A stretch of DNA of 19,741 nt from positions 14,655-34,395 of the forward strand of contig DESS01000200.1 of assembly GCA_002361335.1 (NCBI GenBank), read 5' to 3'. The notes beneath the pieces were generated by a model. The model was given only the letters and a program-made list of their open reading frames with translations, had not been told where the DNA came from and searched no databases. Below, piece by piece: positions 5,901-13,354 of this stretch; within the stretch, counting starts at the first letter, position 1; each line of letters begins with the position of its first letter. Position numbers and translations under genes: made by a program. Origin of the DNA: Richelia sp. UBA3308. Its GTDB lineage: Bacteria; Cyanobacteriota; Cyanobacteriia; Cyanobacteriales; Nostocaceae.

Positions 5901-8354
5901 TCCAGAGTCGTGGAGTATCTTTTGCAGTTTATGAATTTCTGGTGTGGCACCAGCTAATACTACTTGAGTAGGTGAATTAAAATTGGCAATTTGGACTTGA
6001 GGATACTTTTTAAGAACTGTTACAAGTTTATTTAAGTCTTCTTTTACCGCCAACATTGCGCCGGTATCGTAGTTGGGATCTTCCGGTGCCGCCATTGCTT
6101 GCCCTCTAGCTTTAACTAAAGCACAATAGTCTCGATCGTTCAAGGCTTCGGCAGCCCATAATGCTGTTAATTCTCCAAAACTATGTCCGGCAACATAATC
6201 AGGCTTAAATCCAGCTTGTTGCAGTATTTTATAATATCCTGCACTCAACATGCCAATGGCTGGCTGGGCGTATTCGGTGCGCTGTAATGCGGCGATTTGG
6301 GCGTTTCTCTCGTTTTCTTCAAATACTGGATGGGGAAAGACGATTTCTGAAAGCGGTTGCAAGTTATCTTTAAGCAACAAACTATCCATGTAACCGTAAA
6401 GTTGTCGCAATTGGGGGAAGTTCATTACTACTTCTTTACCCATATCTAAATATTGCGAACCTTGTCCGGAAAACAACGCTACCACTTTTGCTTTGGCATC
6501 CATACCTTGTGCACGGTAATGAATTCCGGTGGGATGTTCCCAAGATGTTGCTGATGGTTTGTTTTTCAGCAAATCGATGGTTACTCGCAGTCTCTTACAA
6601 GTCTCTGATATGGAGGATGCAACAAACCCGATTCTTGCTGATGATTGGGGAATTTCTTTAAATTTACAAGCTTCTAGCAATTCAGAATAATGTTTCTCTC
6701 CCACACTAGATTGCAATTTTTCTAAAGTCTGTTCGCAGGTTTTCAATAATTGGGCAGGATTTTCAGCAAACAGTAATATTTGAGCGGGTGCCTGATGCAA
6801 GCGGTATGCACTATTGTGATCGCTGTTATATTCTTCCAACACTACATGATAGTTGGTACCGCCGAATCCAAAAGAACTGACTCCCGCACGTCTAGGGGCT
6901 TCTTGCGGTGCACTAATCCAAGGGCGAGTTTCTGCATTTAAATAAAAGGGAGAATTTTTGATATTCAGTTTGGGATTAGGCTGAGTAACGTTAATGGTGG
7001 GCGGTAAGACTTTATGATGTAGCGCCAAGGCAGTTTTAATCAAGCTTGCCGCACCAGCAGCAGCTTTAGTGTGTCCGATTTGCGATTTAACACTACCCAA
7101 TGCAATATGCTGCCTCTTGGAATTGTCTTCGCTAAAATATTCCTTCAAAGATGCAAACTCGGTAGGATCTCCCGCCATTGTGCCAGTACCGTGGGCTTCG
7201 ATTAAATCTACCGTCAAAGGATCGAACCCGGCATCATCATAAGCCCGTCGTAAAGCATTAATTTGTCCTTCTTTGCGGGGTGCGTAAATACTCTTAAATC
7301 TACCGTCGCTAGAAGTACCTATTCCTCGGATAACAGCATAAATTTTATCCTTATCTCTTTGTGCATCTGATAAACGTTTGAGAACCATCATTCCCAAACC
7401 TTCACCCAACATCATACCGTCGGATTTAGCATCAAAAGGTTTAACTTTATCACCCTGAGAAACCGCTGGTGTTTTACTAAAACTTATATATGCTGTAATC
7501 GAATTATCTGTATCCACGCCTCCAGTAAGCATCATATCGCTGCGATGCTCTAACAACTCAGCGATCGCCATTTTGACTGCAGCCAGGGAACTAGCACAAG
7601 CTGCATCAACAGTACAATTAAGCCCGCCAAAGTTAAAACGGTTGGCAATACGTCCAGAAATTACATTCGCCAACATTCCAGGGAATGCATTTTCATCCCA
7701 CTGAACATAGGCACTCTGAATTTTCTCAATAATTTTTTCTGTATCTTCGTCAGATAAACCACTGCTTTTTAAAGCTTTTTTCCATATAGGATACTGCAAT
7801 CTCGCACTCAATGGTACTCCTAACTTTAGAGCCGCCGAACCCAAAACAACCCCAATATTCTCTCGGTTAAATTCCCGCTTTTCATCATATCCAGCATCTT
7901 CCATTGCTTCCTTGGCAACCACCAAACTTAATAGTTGCGATACATCCGTAACTTCTAAAATGTTCGGGGGAATACCAAATTCCATGGGGTTAAAATCAAT
8001 GGCGGGAATAAATCCACCTTTATTGCAATAAGTTTTATCTAATTCTGTTCTAGGATTAGAGTCGTAATAATCTGCTAAATTCCAATGAGTTTCGGGAATA
8101 TCAGTTATACAGTCTATTTTGTTAACAATATTCTGCCAATATTCCTGTAAATTCCTGGCTTCGGGGAAAATTGATGCCATACCAATGATGGCTATAGGAG
8201 TATGTTGCAATTGTCTGTTAACTTTATTAGTTGACATAGATTCAATGATGGGCATCTTTTGTTTAACGTTAATAAACCTCTTCACGGCGTTTTCGCAATT
8301 GTTGATTTGTTCTTCCAATTGCGCCAATGCCTTATCGAATGATTGAGCCGACAT
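2913..8354 (-). CDS. hglE: HglE-like PfaA-type polyketide synthase (KS-AT-ACP-ACP-partial KR)
   Basis: An 1813-residue iterative synthase subunit that builds the long acyl chain of heterocyst glycolipid. Order: N-terminal helix (~1-50); ketosynthase (~50-510) with Cys253 in DAACASS, His388 in EAHGTGT and His428 in GHTKAAAG; acyltransferase (~625-950) with Ser725 in GHSFGE and an AAFHTPL motif of malonyl-type enzymes; low-complexity linker with two RRQGDK octapeptides (~1119-1134); two ~61-residue helical repeats (~1172-1280); two near-identical ACPs with phosphopantetheine Ser1370 and Ser1512 in LGIDSIKR; and a C-terminal ketoreductase structural subdomain (~1570-1813) ending EVAYGSQGRATITVEN. 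The catalytic ketoreductase half and the dehydratase are in HglD downstream. Full PfaA proteins carry all of these in one chain. ATG at 8354 has no clear Shine-Dalgarno; a later start is possible because the KS begins near residue 50. A second, HglE2-type paralogue is an alternative, but the adjoining hgd cluster favours hglE. Confidence 0.85.
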   Translation of the reverse strand: MSAQSFDKALAQLEEQINNCENAVKRFINVKQKMPIIESMSTNKVNRQLQHTPIAIIGMASIFPEARNLQEYWQNIVNKIDCITDIPETHWNLADYYDSNPRTELDKTYCNKGGFIPAIDFNPMEFGIPPNILEVTDVSQLLSLVVAKEAMEDAGYDEKREFNRENIGVVLGSAALKLGVPLSARLQYPIWKKALKSSGLSDEDTEKIIEKIQSAYVQWDENAFPGMLANVISGRIANRFNFGGLNCTVDAACASSLAAVKMAIAELLEHRSDMMLTGGVDTDNSITAYISFSKTPAVSQGDKVKPFDAKSDGMMLGEGLGMMVLKRLSDAQRDKDKIYAVIRGIGTSSDGRFKSIYAPRKEGQINALRRAYDDAGFDPLTVDLIEAHGTGTMAGDPTEFASLKEYFSEDNSKRQHIALGSVKSQIGHTKAAAGAASLIKTALALHHKVLPPTINVTQPNPKLNIKNSPFYLNAETRPWISAPQEAPRRAGVSSFGFGGTNYHVVLEEYNSDHNSAYRLHQAPAQILLFAENPAQLLKTCEQTLEKLQSSVGEKHYSELLEACKFKEIPQSSARIGFVASSISETCKRLRVTIDLLKNKPSATSWEHPTGIHYRAQGMDAKAKVVALFSGQGSQYLDMGKEVVMNFPQLRQLYGYMDSLLLKDNLQPLSEIVFPHPVFEENERNAQIAALQRTEYAQPAIGMLSAGYYKILQQAGFKPDYVAGHSFGELTALWAAEALNDRDYCALVKARGQAMAAPEDPNYDTGAMLAVKEDLNKLVTVLKKYPQVQIANFNSPTQVVLAGATPEIHKLQKILHDSGCAAVVLPVAAAFHTPLIAFAQKSFAIATKSVKFQSPKIPVYTNVTAKQYSTEPSELQKTLESQLSNSVLFKQEIENIYTDGGYCFVEFGPRKILTNLLKDILGDRPHMAIALNPSPRKDSDYCLREAVIQLRVAGITLKNLDPYQIGEVVKSTETKKGLNIKLNGSNYVSEKTKQRWEKAISEQHQVEISASKPVEVGRLSNTATITESASSNSANTNGKSGNQYSSVSQLASIAPVAEEENKHNKQNEQNKQNKTSSPTNHKLKEKPYIRATQNNTAQTKVNSNGNRHNKKVTAIKEDNEIRRQGDKETRRQGDKVEKSSPNLPIPSSPHPLPTPQSTSKLNMQNKPHDLLNYEQVLESLEYVLTQFGQNQNENLQVHAQYLNHQVEYIRTFFDLMQQQNSLFAKTQSSTDTVKPAVLESLERGMINFHSHQGDTLRIHEQYLQNQVEYTKNFFQLIQQEYEQIIQNEQELEALTELEEQSSTPPIPQSSNPPTPPTPPQLLQVEEPKPSTSVDLSDLATNLLAITSEKTGYPVEMLEMDMDMEADLGIDSIKRVEIMGALQEMYPDLPKPDNLEELGELRTIGQIVEYLHSLSTESSDSSANTVVETNIPEVNQPIIDTVSTSETTVETTEVKTEAPEVNNNDIDIPTETVVSVDTSNLGQTMLDITSEKTGYPVEMLEMDMDMEADLGIDSIKRVEIMGALQEAYPDLPKPDNLEELSELRTIGQIVEYLQKLSGGEKKKLQSDSSQQPLNEIGGVVRYPAKLQPLPEPDFLEFTLPEGHIALITDDGSLTTSQLAESLIQNGWKVVVLSFPQSIIPGRSVLPSNIKNIILESDREEHLQQKLTEIAALGTVGAFIHIHPIFNAPASGSVNYFPEEKAIVKQVFFIAKHLKKSLNAVAENGRSCFCIVTRLDGTFGTIGKINFGAIGGGLFGLTKTLTWEWRKVFCRVIDINPEIDTDNCIKHIQAELHDPNRLITEVAYGSQGRATITVEN
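4400..4462. repeat. G-rich repeat coding a Pro/Ser linker in hglE
   Basis: The plus strand carries imperfect repeats of GGGGGAGT/GGGGGATT. On the coding strand they give a Pro/Ser/Thr-rich linker (PPIPQSSNPPTPPTPP) just before the first ACP. It resembles the G-rich repeats common between cyanobacterial genes, here translated in frame. Confidence 0.7.
4891..4945. repeat. Second G-rich repeat coding a Pro/Ser linker in hglE
   Basis: G-rich imperfect repeats (GGGAAGA, GGGGGGAGG, GGGGATGGG) encode a Ser/Pro-rich stretch (PNLPIPSSPHPLPTP) that directly follows the octamer-repeat linker and precedes the helical repeats of HglE. Confidence 0.65.
4953..5010. repeat. STRR octamer array translated inside hglE
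   Basis: Four to five tandem copies of the 8-mer TTGTCTCC (reverse complement GGAGACAA) lie within the hglE reading frame. Since 8 is not a multiple of 3, three DNA units make one 8-residue unit, giving RRQGDKET then RRQGDKVE at about residues 1119-1134. The same octamer family is intergenic at 2802-2864 and 15917-15975. Confidence 0.85.
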
Positions 8355-8658
8355 AGCACATAAAGTAACTTTAGTATTGTTGCTTCCAAAAAGGTAAAAT
8401 AAAACCGCTCAGCGACTACAAAAATTAGCTATACTTTCTTTAAAGCTTTGAGAATAGCCGCTTAATTGATAAATAAATTGGATAATTGGATAATTGGATA
8501 AGTAATGGATAAGTAAATTATAAATACTTTTTCCTAAACAACAATGTTAGGAGAAATGCAACCCCGATTAATTTATTTTTTTAAAATTTTTAGATAATTT
8601 GCTCTATTTATACTTTCCAATATTTTGTCCTCTTTGTGCGTCTATCTTATGGTATAAG
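8355..8658. other. Gene-free upstream region of hglE with AATTGGAT octamers
   Basis: 304 bp between the start of hglE and the end of the 92-residue gene. It should hold the hglE promoter unless transcription starts further upstream. I see no convincing -35/-10 pair or GTA-N8-TAC NtcA site for the minus strand. At 8476-8499 there are three perfect tandem copies of AATTGGAT, decaying into GTAATGGATAA up to about 8516. Confidence 0.6.
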
Positions 8659-8937
8659 CTAAATTAAACTTGTTTCCTGACATTGGGGTAGCAGATCGAT
8701 AACATTATTGAAGCTGGAAAAATAATCTTCCAATGCCTTCGCTGCTTGATCGGTGAATTCCATCCATTCTTCTTTACGATTATTTGAAGACACTGTTTCC
8801 CATTCAAAGGGGGTAGATTTGGGAGTAGCTACTAAAACAGAAACGCTCTTTTTATCGGAGCCGATTTGATTATTAAACCTGACTGCGGCTATGTAATCCG
8901 TATTAATGACAACGTTCTGTATTTTAATAAATGCCAT
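8659..8937 (-). CDS. Conserved-looking 92-residue protein, function unknown
   Basis: I do not recognise this protein. It opens with MAFIKIQNVVINTDYIAAV, suggestive of a small beta-rich domain, and has an acidic-aromatic helix near residues 55-75 (EEWMEFTDQAAKALEDYF). There are no membrane segments, no signal peptide and no Cys pairs, so it is probably cytosolic. It lies 304 bp upstream of hglE on the same strand. Short genes upstream of hglE are also part of the Anabaena locus as I remember it, so it may belong to the HGL group, but that is positional inference. No strong Shine-Dalgarno is seen before the ATG at 8937. Composition and start codon make it a believable gene rather than a chance frame. 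Confidence 0.7.
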   Translation of the reverse strand: MAFIKIQNVVINTDYIAAVRFNNQIGSDKKSVSVLVATPKSTPFEWETVSSNNRKEEWMEFTDQAAKALEDYFSSFNNVIDLLPQCQETSLI

Positions 8938-9236
8938 AGCTATTTAAAAAGTCTTGGAAGATAATTTTATGAATACTCAACAATAATGTTTGACAAGTTA
9001 GTTACAAAACCGCACCATCTAAAATAGCGAAAATTAGGAAGATAAACCTTTTATTTCCACACATCAAGAAAGCGGTCTGAATTTATCAAATTAGTTGACA
9101 AACAAGTTCAAGTATCATTCATTTAAGCAATTAGACTGTTTTTAGTTTTTAGTTATTCGTGACTAATGAACTAACTATTAAATGTCTAATTACCTGAAAT
9201 AATTAGAATTAATACCAACAGTAGCACAGCTTAATG

Positions 9237-9255
9237 AAAGCGGATGATCCGCCTT
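9237..9255. promoter_or_regulatory. 19-bp near-perfect palindrome
   Basis: AAAGCGGATGATCCGCCTT is symmetric about the central G, with one mismatched pair. It is GC-rich within AT-rich flanks, which makes it stand out as a possible protein-binding site or small hairpin. No adjacent U-run is present. Confidence 0.35.
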
Positions 9256-9422
9256 GAAGGAATTTGGAAATAAATCTGAATTTTTCCAAATTTTTATTAG
9301 TTGATAAATATTAGTTGATAGTATCATTAATAACTTCATCTCTCTAAGGGTAATTTGACAGATAGCTCAAAAAATATGAGTTCTTCTTTATTATGAAGTA
9401 GTTGTAAGTTTGTTGTAAAGGA

Positions 9423-9441
9423 ATATCGGTACTTTCGATAT
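9423..9441. promoter_or_regulatory. ATATCG/CGATAT inverted repeat
   Basis: Two 6-bp arms, ATATCG and CGATAT, are separated by 7 bp in the gene-free region. Possible operator or weak hairpin. Short inverted repeats like this can arise by chance in AT-rich DNA. Confidence 0.25.
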
Positions 9442-9533
9442 ACAGTTTAATATTGTTTCTCCTGGCAGAGTGTTTATTCAAGAGAACATGATAATCGGAC
9501 AAGCTAGAGCTGCAATCAATAGTTAAAAATCAA

Positions 9534-9547
9534 GTTGATATATCAAC
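9534..9547. promoter_or_regulatory. 14-bp perfect palindrome GTTGATATATCAAC
   Basis: A perfect palindrome whose half-site contains TTGATAT. The same heptamer recurs at 11250, 11261, 11603, 11613, 11860 and (minus strand) 11911, all close to the ParB-like gene. That makes it a candidate binding site for that protein (inference). Confidence 0.35.
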
Positions 9548-9810
9548 ATGAAACATATTAATTTACATGAATAAGGATAGTTACTACTGCCTGATTAACT
9601 TTTTGCTAATTGTTGAATATAGAAAATCGGTAATTTGTGTATACTTGCTTATTAAGGTGAAAGATTATAGAAATTAACCTAAATAATTTACAGTTCATTT
9701 TAAGCAATTTGATTAATACAAAATGTGACCATAGATAACAAAATTTAGGTTAAAGGTGATTCGATTTTAGAACACCTTCGGTGAACAAAATATAAATACA
9801 AAAATCTAAT

Positions 9811-11199
9811 TCAAAAATATAAACAATTAGAACGAGCTATTTTTTCAGGTTGTTTGTCAGTCCATTTTCCCCAGCGCGATATTCCATTACGAATTAAATC
9901 TAAATTATCATCACCGATAAAACACACCCGTCGCATCTTTTCGCAAGCCATTAAAATTTCGCCGTTACCAATGAACGGTGCGATGACATAATTATTTTGA
10001 ATTGTAAACATATTTATCAAATACTGTATAATTCCCTCCACATTGTCTAAATTTACAGGTATCTGTGGTTTAGATATTGCTTGTCGCGAAAAAATCCCAA
10101 CATAAATTTTGCCTAATAGTAACTCGTACTGAAAATTCATTTGCGTGGTGCTGCAAAATTGAAAAATGTTGTCTTGCGATCGCAAAACAGCCACAACTTT
10201 GGCTTCATCTATCAAATAATCGTGATTCCATACATCGGAAACAGTGGCGTGGATGGCTAAAGCAGCGTTTGAGGGTAACAGTTTAATAAAATCTTTGCCA
10301 GCAGTATCGCCATAATATACAAGATGGCGGTTGCCCAAAGTCCATTTATCACCAATTTTTGACAATGAGTCTTGGTTGAAAAGTAATGAATTGAGAATAT
10401 TTGGCTGTTTCACTCTTTGTTTTTCCTTCTTAGTTTCTGACTTTGCCTGAAGCTGCGCCATGGCGCTATGAAAGGCTTGTAACTGCAATTCTTCTTGTTT
10501 GGCGCGTAAGAAAGCAGCGAGTTTGCCTTGCTCTTCGGCTTGTTGATAATCACCCCTACTAATGGCTAAATCATGAGCCTCTAGGGCTTTTTCTGCTAGG
10601 ATTCGTTCTTTTCTTCCAGCCCTAGCAATATTAAGCAGTGTGGTTTTTTTATGGTTGATGGGGGTTTTGCGAATGATTTTTTGAATTTTGGGGGCGATAT
10701 CTCTAGCTATTTGCTTGTCATGTTGCCAGCTGCGTTCGCTATAACCGGCTTGTTTTGCTAACTCTTGGGTAGTTTTGGGAGCTGGTGAAATCATTTCACC
10801 ACCATCAAGATGCAATTTCAAAGTATATTGATTGTCGCCTGTTTTTGCCCTCATCCCCAATTTAACTAGAATTTTTTCTCTTTCTAATACTAGTTTTCCT
10901 CTTTCAAGGGGTTCTAATTCGTTACGAATCAAATTTTCATCGATTTGGGCTAATCTAGCTTGCTCCTGGGAATCATAAGTAACTATATTGCATTCAATTT
11001 CTTTAAAACCCAGCAATTTGCAGGCTGTTAACCGATGCAATCCAGCAATCAAGTTAAAATTTTCGTCTACCGTTATAGGATTGAGTAAACCATTCAATTG
11101 AATAGATTTTTGTAACTGCTCTACTTTTTCGTGATTAATTGTCCGGCGATTATTTCCGTACTTAATTATTTCTATCGAAACTTGAGATATTCCAGACAT
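9811..11199 (-). CDS. ParB-like protein fused to a degenerate DNA-methyltransferase domain
   Basis: 462 residues. The N-terminal ~1-115 is a ParB/sulfiredoxin-type domain: SIEIIKYGNNRRT start, GLHRLTACKLLG at 53-64 (the ParB G-x-H-R motif) and DENLIRNELEPLERGK at 87-102. Residues ~143-165 look like a helix-turn-helix (TQELAKQAGYSERSW). A charged helical stretch (~200-262) follows, then a C-terminal region (~285-450) shaped like the phage/plasmid N4/N6 DNA methyltransferases often fused to ParB: LGNRHLVYYGD at 288-298, APFIGNGEILMACEK at 407-421 and RWGKWTDKQ at 442-450. The expected DPPY motif after the GD segment is absent (AIHATVSDVW there) and the usual DPFxGSGT is altered to APFIGNGE, so methylation is unlikely. 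Probable role: DNA binding or regulation without methylation. It splits the hgd and hgl arms and is flanked by gene-free DNA on both sides, suggesting an acquired gene. Domain calls are firm; the function is unknown. Confidence 0.8.
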   Translation of the reverse strand: MSGISQVSIEIIKYGNNRRTINHEKVEQLQKSIQLNGLLNPITVDENFNLIAGLHRLTACKLLGFKEIECNIVTYDSQEQARLAQIDENLIRNELEPLERGKLVLEREKILVKLGMRAKTGDNQYTLKLHLDGGEMISPAPKTTQELAKQAGYSERSWQHDKQIARDIAPKIQKIIRKTPINHKKTTLLNIARAGRKERILAEKALEAHDLAISRGDYQQAEEQGKLAAFLRAKQEELQLQAFHSAMAQLQAKSETKKEKQRVKQPNILNSLLFNQDSLSKIGDKWTLGNRHLVYYGDTAGKDFIKLLPSNAALAIHATVSDVWNHDYLIDEAKVVAVLRSQDNIFQFCSTTQMNFQYELLLGKIYVGIFSRQAISKPQIPVNLDNVEGIIQYLINMFTIQNNYVIAPFIGNGEILMACEKMRRVCFIGDDNLDLIRNGISRWGKWTDKQPEKIARSNCLYF

Positions 11200-11249
11200 A
11201 ATTACTGTTGATTGTCGTTAGTAAAATTGCTAAGAGAACGATATACTGA

Positions 11250-11267
11250 TTGATATTTGATTGATAT
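11250..11267. promoter_or_regulatory. Tandem TTGATAT pair upstream of the ParB-like gene
   Basis: Two TTGATAT heptamers begin at 11250 and 11261, one helical turn apart, about 51-68 bp upstream of the ParB-like start codon. This is a suitable place for an autoregulatory operator (inference). A second pair with 10-bp spacing lies at 11603-11619. Confidence 0.35.
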
Positions 11268-11602
11268 TTATATGAGTTAAAATGTTATTAAATAATTTTA
11301 TTCCATAAAAGTGTTGATAACCTGATATTAACTAAATTTTTACATGAAATACGAAGGAAAACTGAATAATAGAAATTGATGCCTCAAGCAACTAATAACT
11401 AACAACTATTTGGAGTAATGGGACGTTAAATTACAGTTATTTGCTCCCAAGGAGGACAAAACTGAAACAATTAACCGTCTGTATTTATTAGCACAAAATT
11501 TCTGTAATAAATGATTTATTTAATTGTTCTAAGTATGGCTAAATCTAAGATTTATGAGGGGGTGTAATCGACATAAAATCAATTTATACAGCATTATCCC
11601 TG

Positions 11603-11619
11603 TTGATATTTATTGATAT
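11603..11619. promoter_or_regulatory. Second tandem TTGATAT pair
   Basis: TTGATAT at 11603 and 11613, same strand and nearly the same spacing as the pair at 11250. It lies midway between the divergent ParB-like gene and hgdB. Confidence 0.3.
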
Positions 11620-12153
11620 TTATATTTATAGGAGAGTTAGAATTATTCCTAAAAGTAGGTTGACAATATCACACTTGTTTGGCATACTTAAAGACAAGTT
11701 TTTTGGGCTGTCTGTCCCGGCGCTTCATTATCCCAACGGCTGTAATAAAAATTTAGTTTTTGTGAAGAGCGTTACTGCTATTTCCATGAACTTTACCTTA
11801 TTAATAATATAGAATAAAAATTAGGAAATATTTCGCCGGTAAATGATTAATTTTTAATTTTGATATTAGTAATAAGTGAAATATTATATGTTAAAGAGGG
11901 AGGATATTAAATATCAATCTTTAACGTCGTGACTAAAAAGTCTCATAGGTATTTTTAACTATTTGTGTACCCAGTTACTAGGATGACTACTTAAAACGAT
12001 AAAATTTTTCAGCACGTTACTATCTGCTGTCTTTGCGTAAAATCCGTCTTTGTATTTAAAAACGGTTTTCTGGCAGAGTAGTTAGGTTTATCTCGTTCCA
12101 TCATTAATATCGCCGTTATACAAAAGAAGACTCTTTAAAAATGGAATCAAAAT

Positions 12154-13350
12154 ATGTCAGCAGATAAGGAAAGGGAGTTTATAGAAAAAGCCCCCCCTCG
12201 GTGGCGATTAATTTTAGCGACAACGATAGGTTTAGCTACAGCACTTATGACCTTTTACACCTATTTGCGATTGCGTCCTAATCTTGCTTCGCGATCGCCT
12301 ATTCCTGTTAATACAACTCCTGCTAGAGTAGCAATTACAGCATTAGGACGTATAGAACCAGAAGGTGAGGTGATTAGATTATCAGCCCCTAGTTCGGTTA
12401 GTGGTTTGAGAGTAGAAAAACTGCTAGTAAGCCAAAGAAGCAGGGTAAAAGCTGGACAAATAGTAGCGCTACTTGAAGGTTACACTACCGCAACAGTTAA
12501 CGTACAACAAGCCTCAGATAGAGTCAGAGTGGCACAAGCGAAGTTAGCCCAAGTAAAAGCAGGAGCGAAAAGGGGAGACATAGATGCTCAAAAAGCAGCA
12601 ATTGCTTCATTAGAATCGCAACTACAAGGAGAAATTGCTACAGGAAATGCTACAATTGCACGGTTGCAAGCAGAGTTAGATAATGCTCAAACCGAATATA
12701 ATCGCTATCAAAAGTTATATCAACAGGGTGCGGTTTCGGCTTCGATCGCAGATAGTAAACGTTTGCTAGTAAACACATTACGGGAGCAAGTGAATGAACG
12801 GGTAGCAGCCCTCAAACGTAGTGTTAATACCCTACAAAATCAAATAAGAGAGGGTAAAGCCAGGTTAGATAGTATTCAAGAAATCCGTCCTCAAGACGTT
12901 CAATTAGCACAAGCAGAAGTTAAAAGTGCAATGTCTGCTGTAGATAAAGCAAAAGCAGAAAAAGAATTAGCTCTGCTAAAATCTCCGATCGTGGGAACTG
13001 TGTTAAAAATTAACACCAAACCAGGAGAAGTGGTTACCTCCGAAGGAGTCATGGAGATAGGTAAAACCAATCAGATGTATGTAGTAGCAGAAGTTTATCA
13101 GACAGATATTCAGAAAGTGCGTAATGGTCAAAAAGCTTTCATTTCCAGTACAGCATTTCCACGGAAACTAAAAGGAACCGTTAGCGAAATTGGGTTACTA
13201 GTAGACAGACAAAGAATTCTGAATATTAATCCAGGAGCAGATACCGATAGAAGAATAGTCGAAGTAAAAATTCGTATTGATGAAATAGAAGATAACAAAC
13301 TAATTATGGGTTTAACAAATTTACAGGTAGATGTCGCCATTCAAATTTAA
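12154..13350 (+). CDS. hgdB: HgdB, DevB-type membrane fusion protein
   Basis: A 398-residue periplasmic adaptor of the HlyD/DevB family, linking an inner-membrane transporter to an outer-membrane channel. One N-terminal membrane anchor (~18-38, after a cytoplasmic RWR) is followed by ALGRIEPEGEVIRLSAP (~63-79), typical of cyanobacterial DevB. Lipoyl half-motifs lie at ~97-110 (SRVKAGQIVALLEGY) and after the coiled coil (SPIVGTVLKINTKPGEVV). The long hairpin coiled coil occupies ~118-270, and a beta-barrel/C-terminal region completes the protein. Length fits the family. It is followed by a DevC-type permease and then by hgdA rather than a DevA ATPase, which is how hgdBCA is told from devBCA. 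In Anabaena, HgdB and HgdC are reported to be needed for a normal glycolipid layer. No strong Shine-Dalgarno precedes the ATG; an ATG 14 bp upstream is out of frame. Confidence 0.85.
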   Translation: MSADKEREFIEKAPPRWRLILATTIGLATALMTFYTYLRLRPNLASRSPIPVNTTPARVAITALGRIEPEGEVIRLSAPSSVSGLRVEKLLVSQRSRVKAGQIVALLEGYTTATVNVQQASDRVRVAQAKLAQVKAGAKRGDIDAQKAAIASLESQLQGEIATGNATIARLQAELDNAQTEYNRYQKLYQQGAVSASIADSKRLLVNTLREQVNERVAALKRSVNTLQNQIREGKARLDSIQEIRPQDVQLAQAEVKSAMSAVDKAKAEKELALLKSPIVGTVLKINTKPGEVVTSEGVMEIGKTNQMYVVAEVYQTDIQKVRNGQKAFISSTAFPRKLKGTVSEIGLLVDRQRILNINPGADTDRRIVEVKIRIDEIEDNKLIMGLTNLQVDVAIQI

Positions 13351-13354
13351 ATAA

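Larger units (their letters stand above)
8938..9810. other. Gene-free 873-bp AT-rich region with three palindromes
   Basis: No reading frame worth calling on either strand. It contains three separate inverted repeats (9237-9255, 9423-9441 and 9534-9547) and TTGATA motifs at 9301 and 9315. It lies downstream of the ParB-like gene and upstream of the 92-residue gene, so it may carry that gene's promoter and possible binding sites for the ParB-like protein. I found no tRNA, rRNA or CRISPR structure by eye. Confidence 0.55.
11200..12153. other. Gene-free 954-bp region upstream of hgdB and the ParB-like gene
   Basis: Divergent intergenic region that must contain promoters for the ParB-like gene (minus) and hgdB (plus). 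TTGATAT pairs at 11250/11261 and 11603/11613, spaced 10-11 bp, and single copies at 11860 (plus) and 11911 (minus) stand out. A short open stretch at 11419-11514 reads KLQLFAPKEDKTETINRLY and so on before a stop, but has no usable start; it may be the tail of a lost gene. I see no exact GTA-N8-TAC NtcA site and no confident -35/-10 pair. Confidence 0.5.

Noticed and set aside
8514..8530. Possible NtcA site upstream of hglE (GTAAATTATAAATAC)
   Set aside because: The spacing between GTA and TAC is 9 rather than 8, so it does not fit the consensus.
11603..11812. 69-codon plus-strand frame starting at a TTG upstream of hgdB
   Set aside because: No ribosome binding site, non-ATG start, no recognisable domain and low-complexity start (TTGATAT repeats); it looks like chance in AT-rich DNA.
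11949..11962. Possible NtcA site upstream of hgdB (GTA-N8-TAT)
   Set aside because: The right half is TAT rather than TAC and no well-spaced -10 element follows, so the match is too weak to call.
8938..12153. Insertion sequence or integrated element around the ParB-like gene
   Set aside because: No transposase or integrase, no terminal inverted repeats and no target duplication visible; acquisition remains an inference from content and position only.
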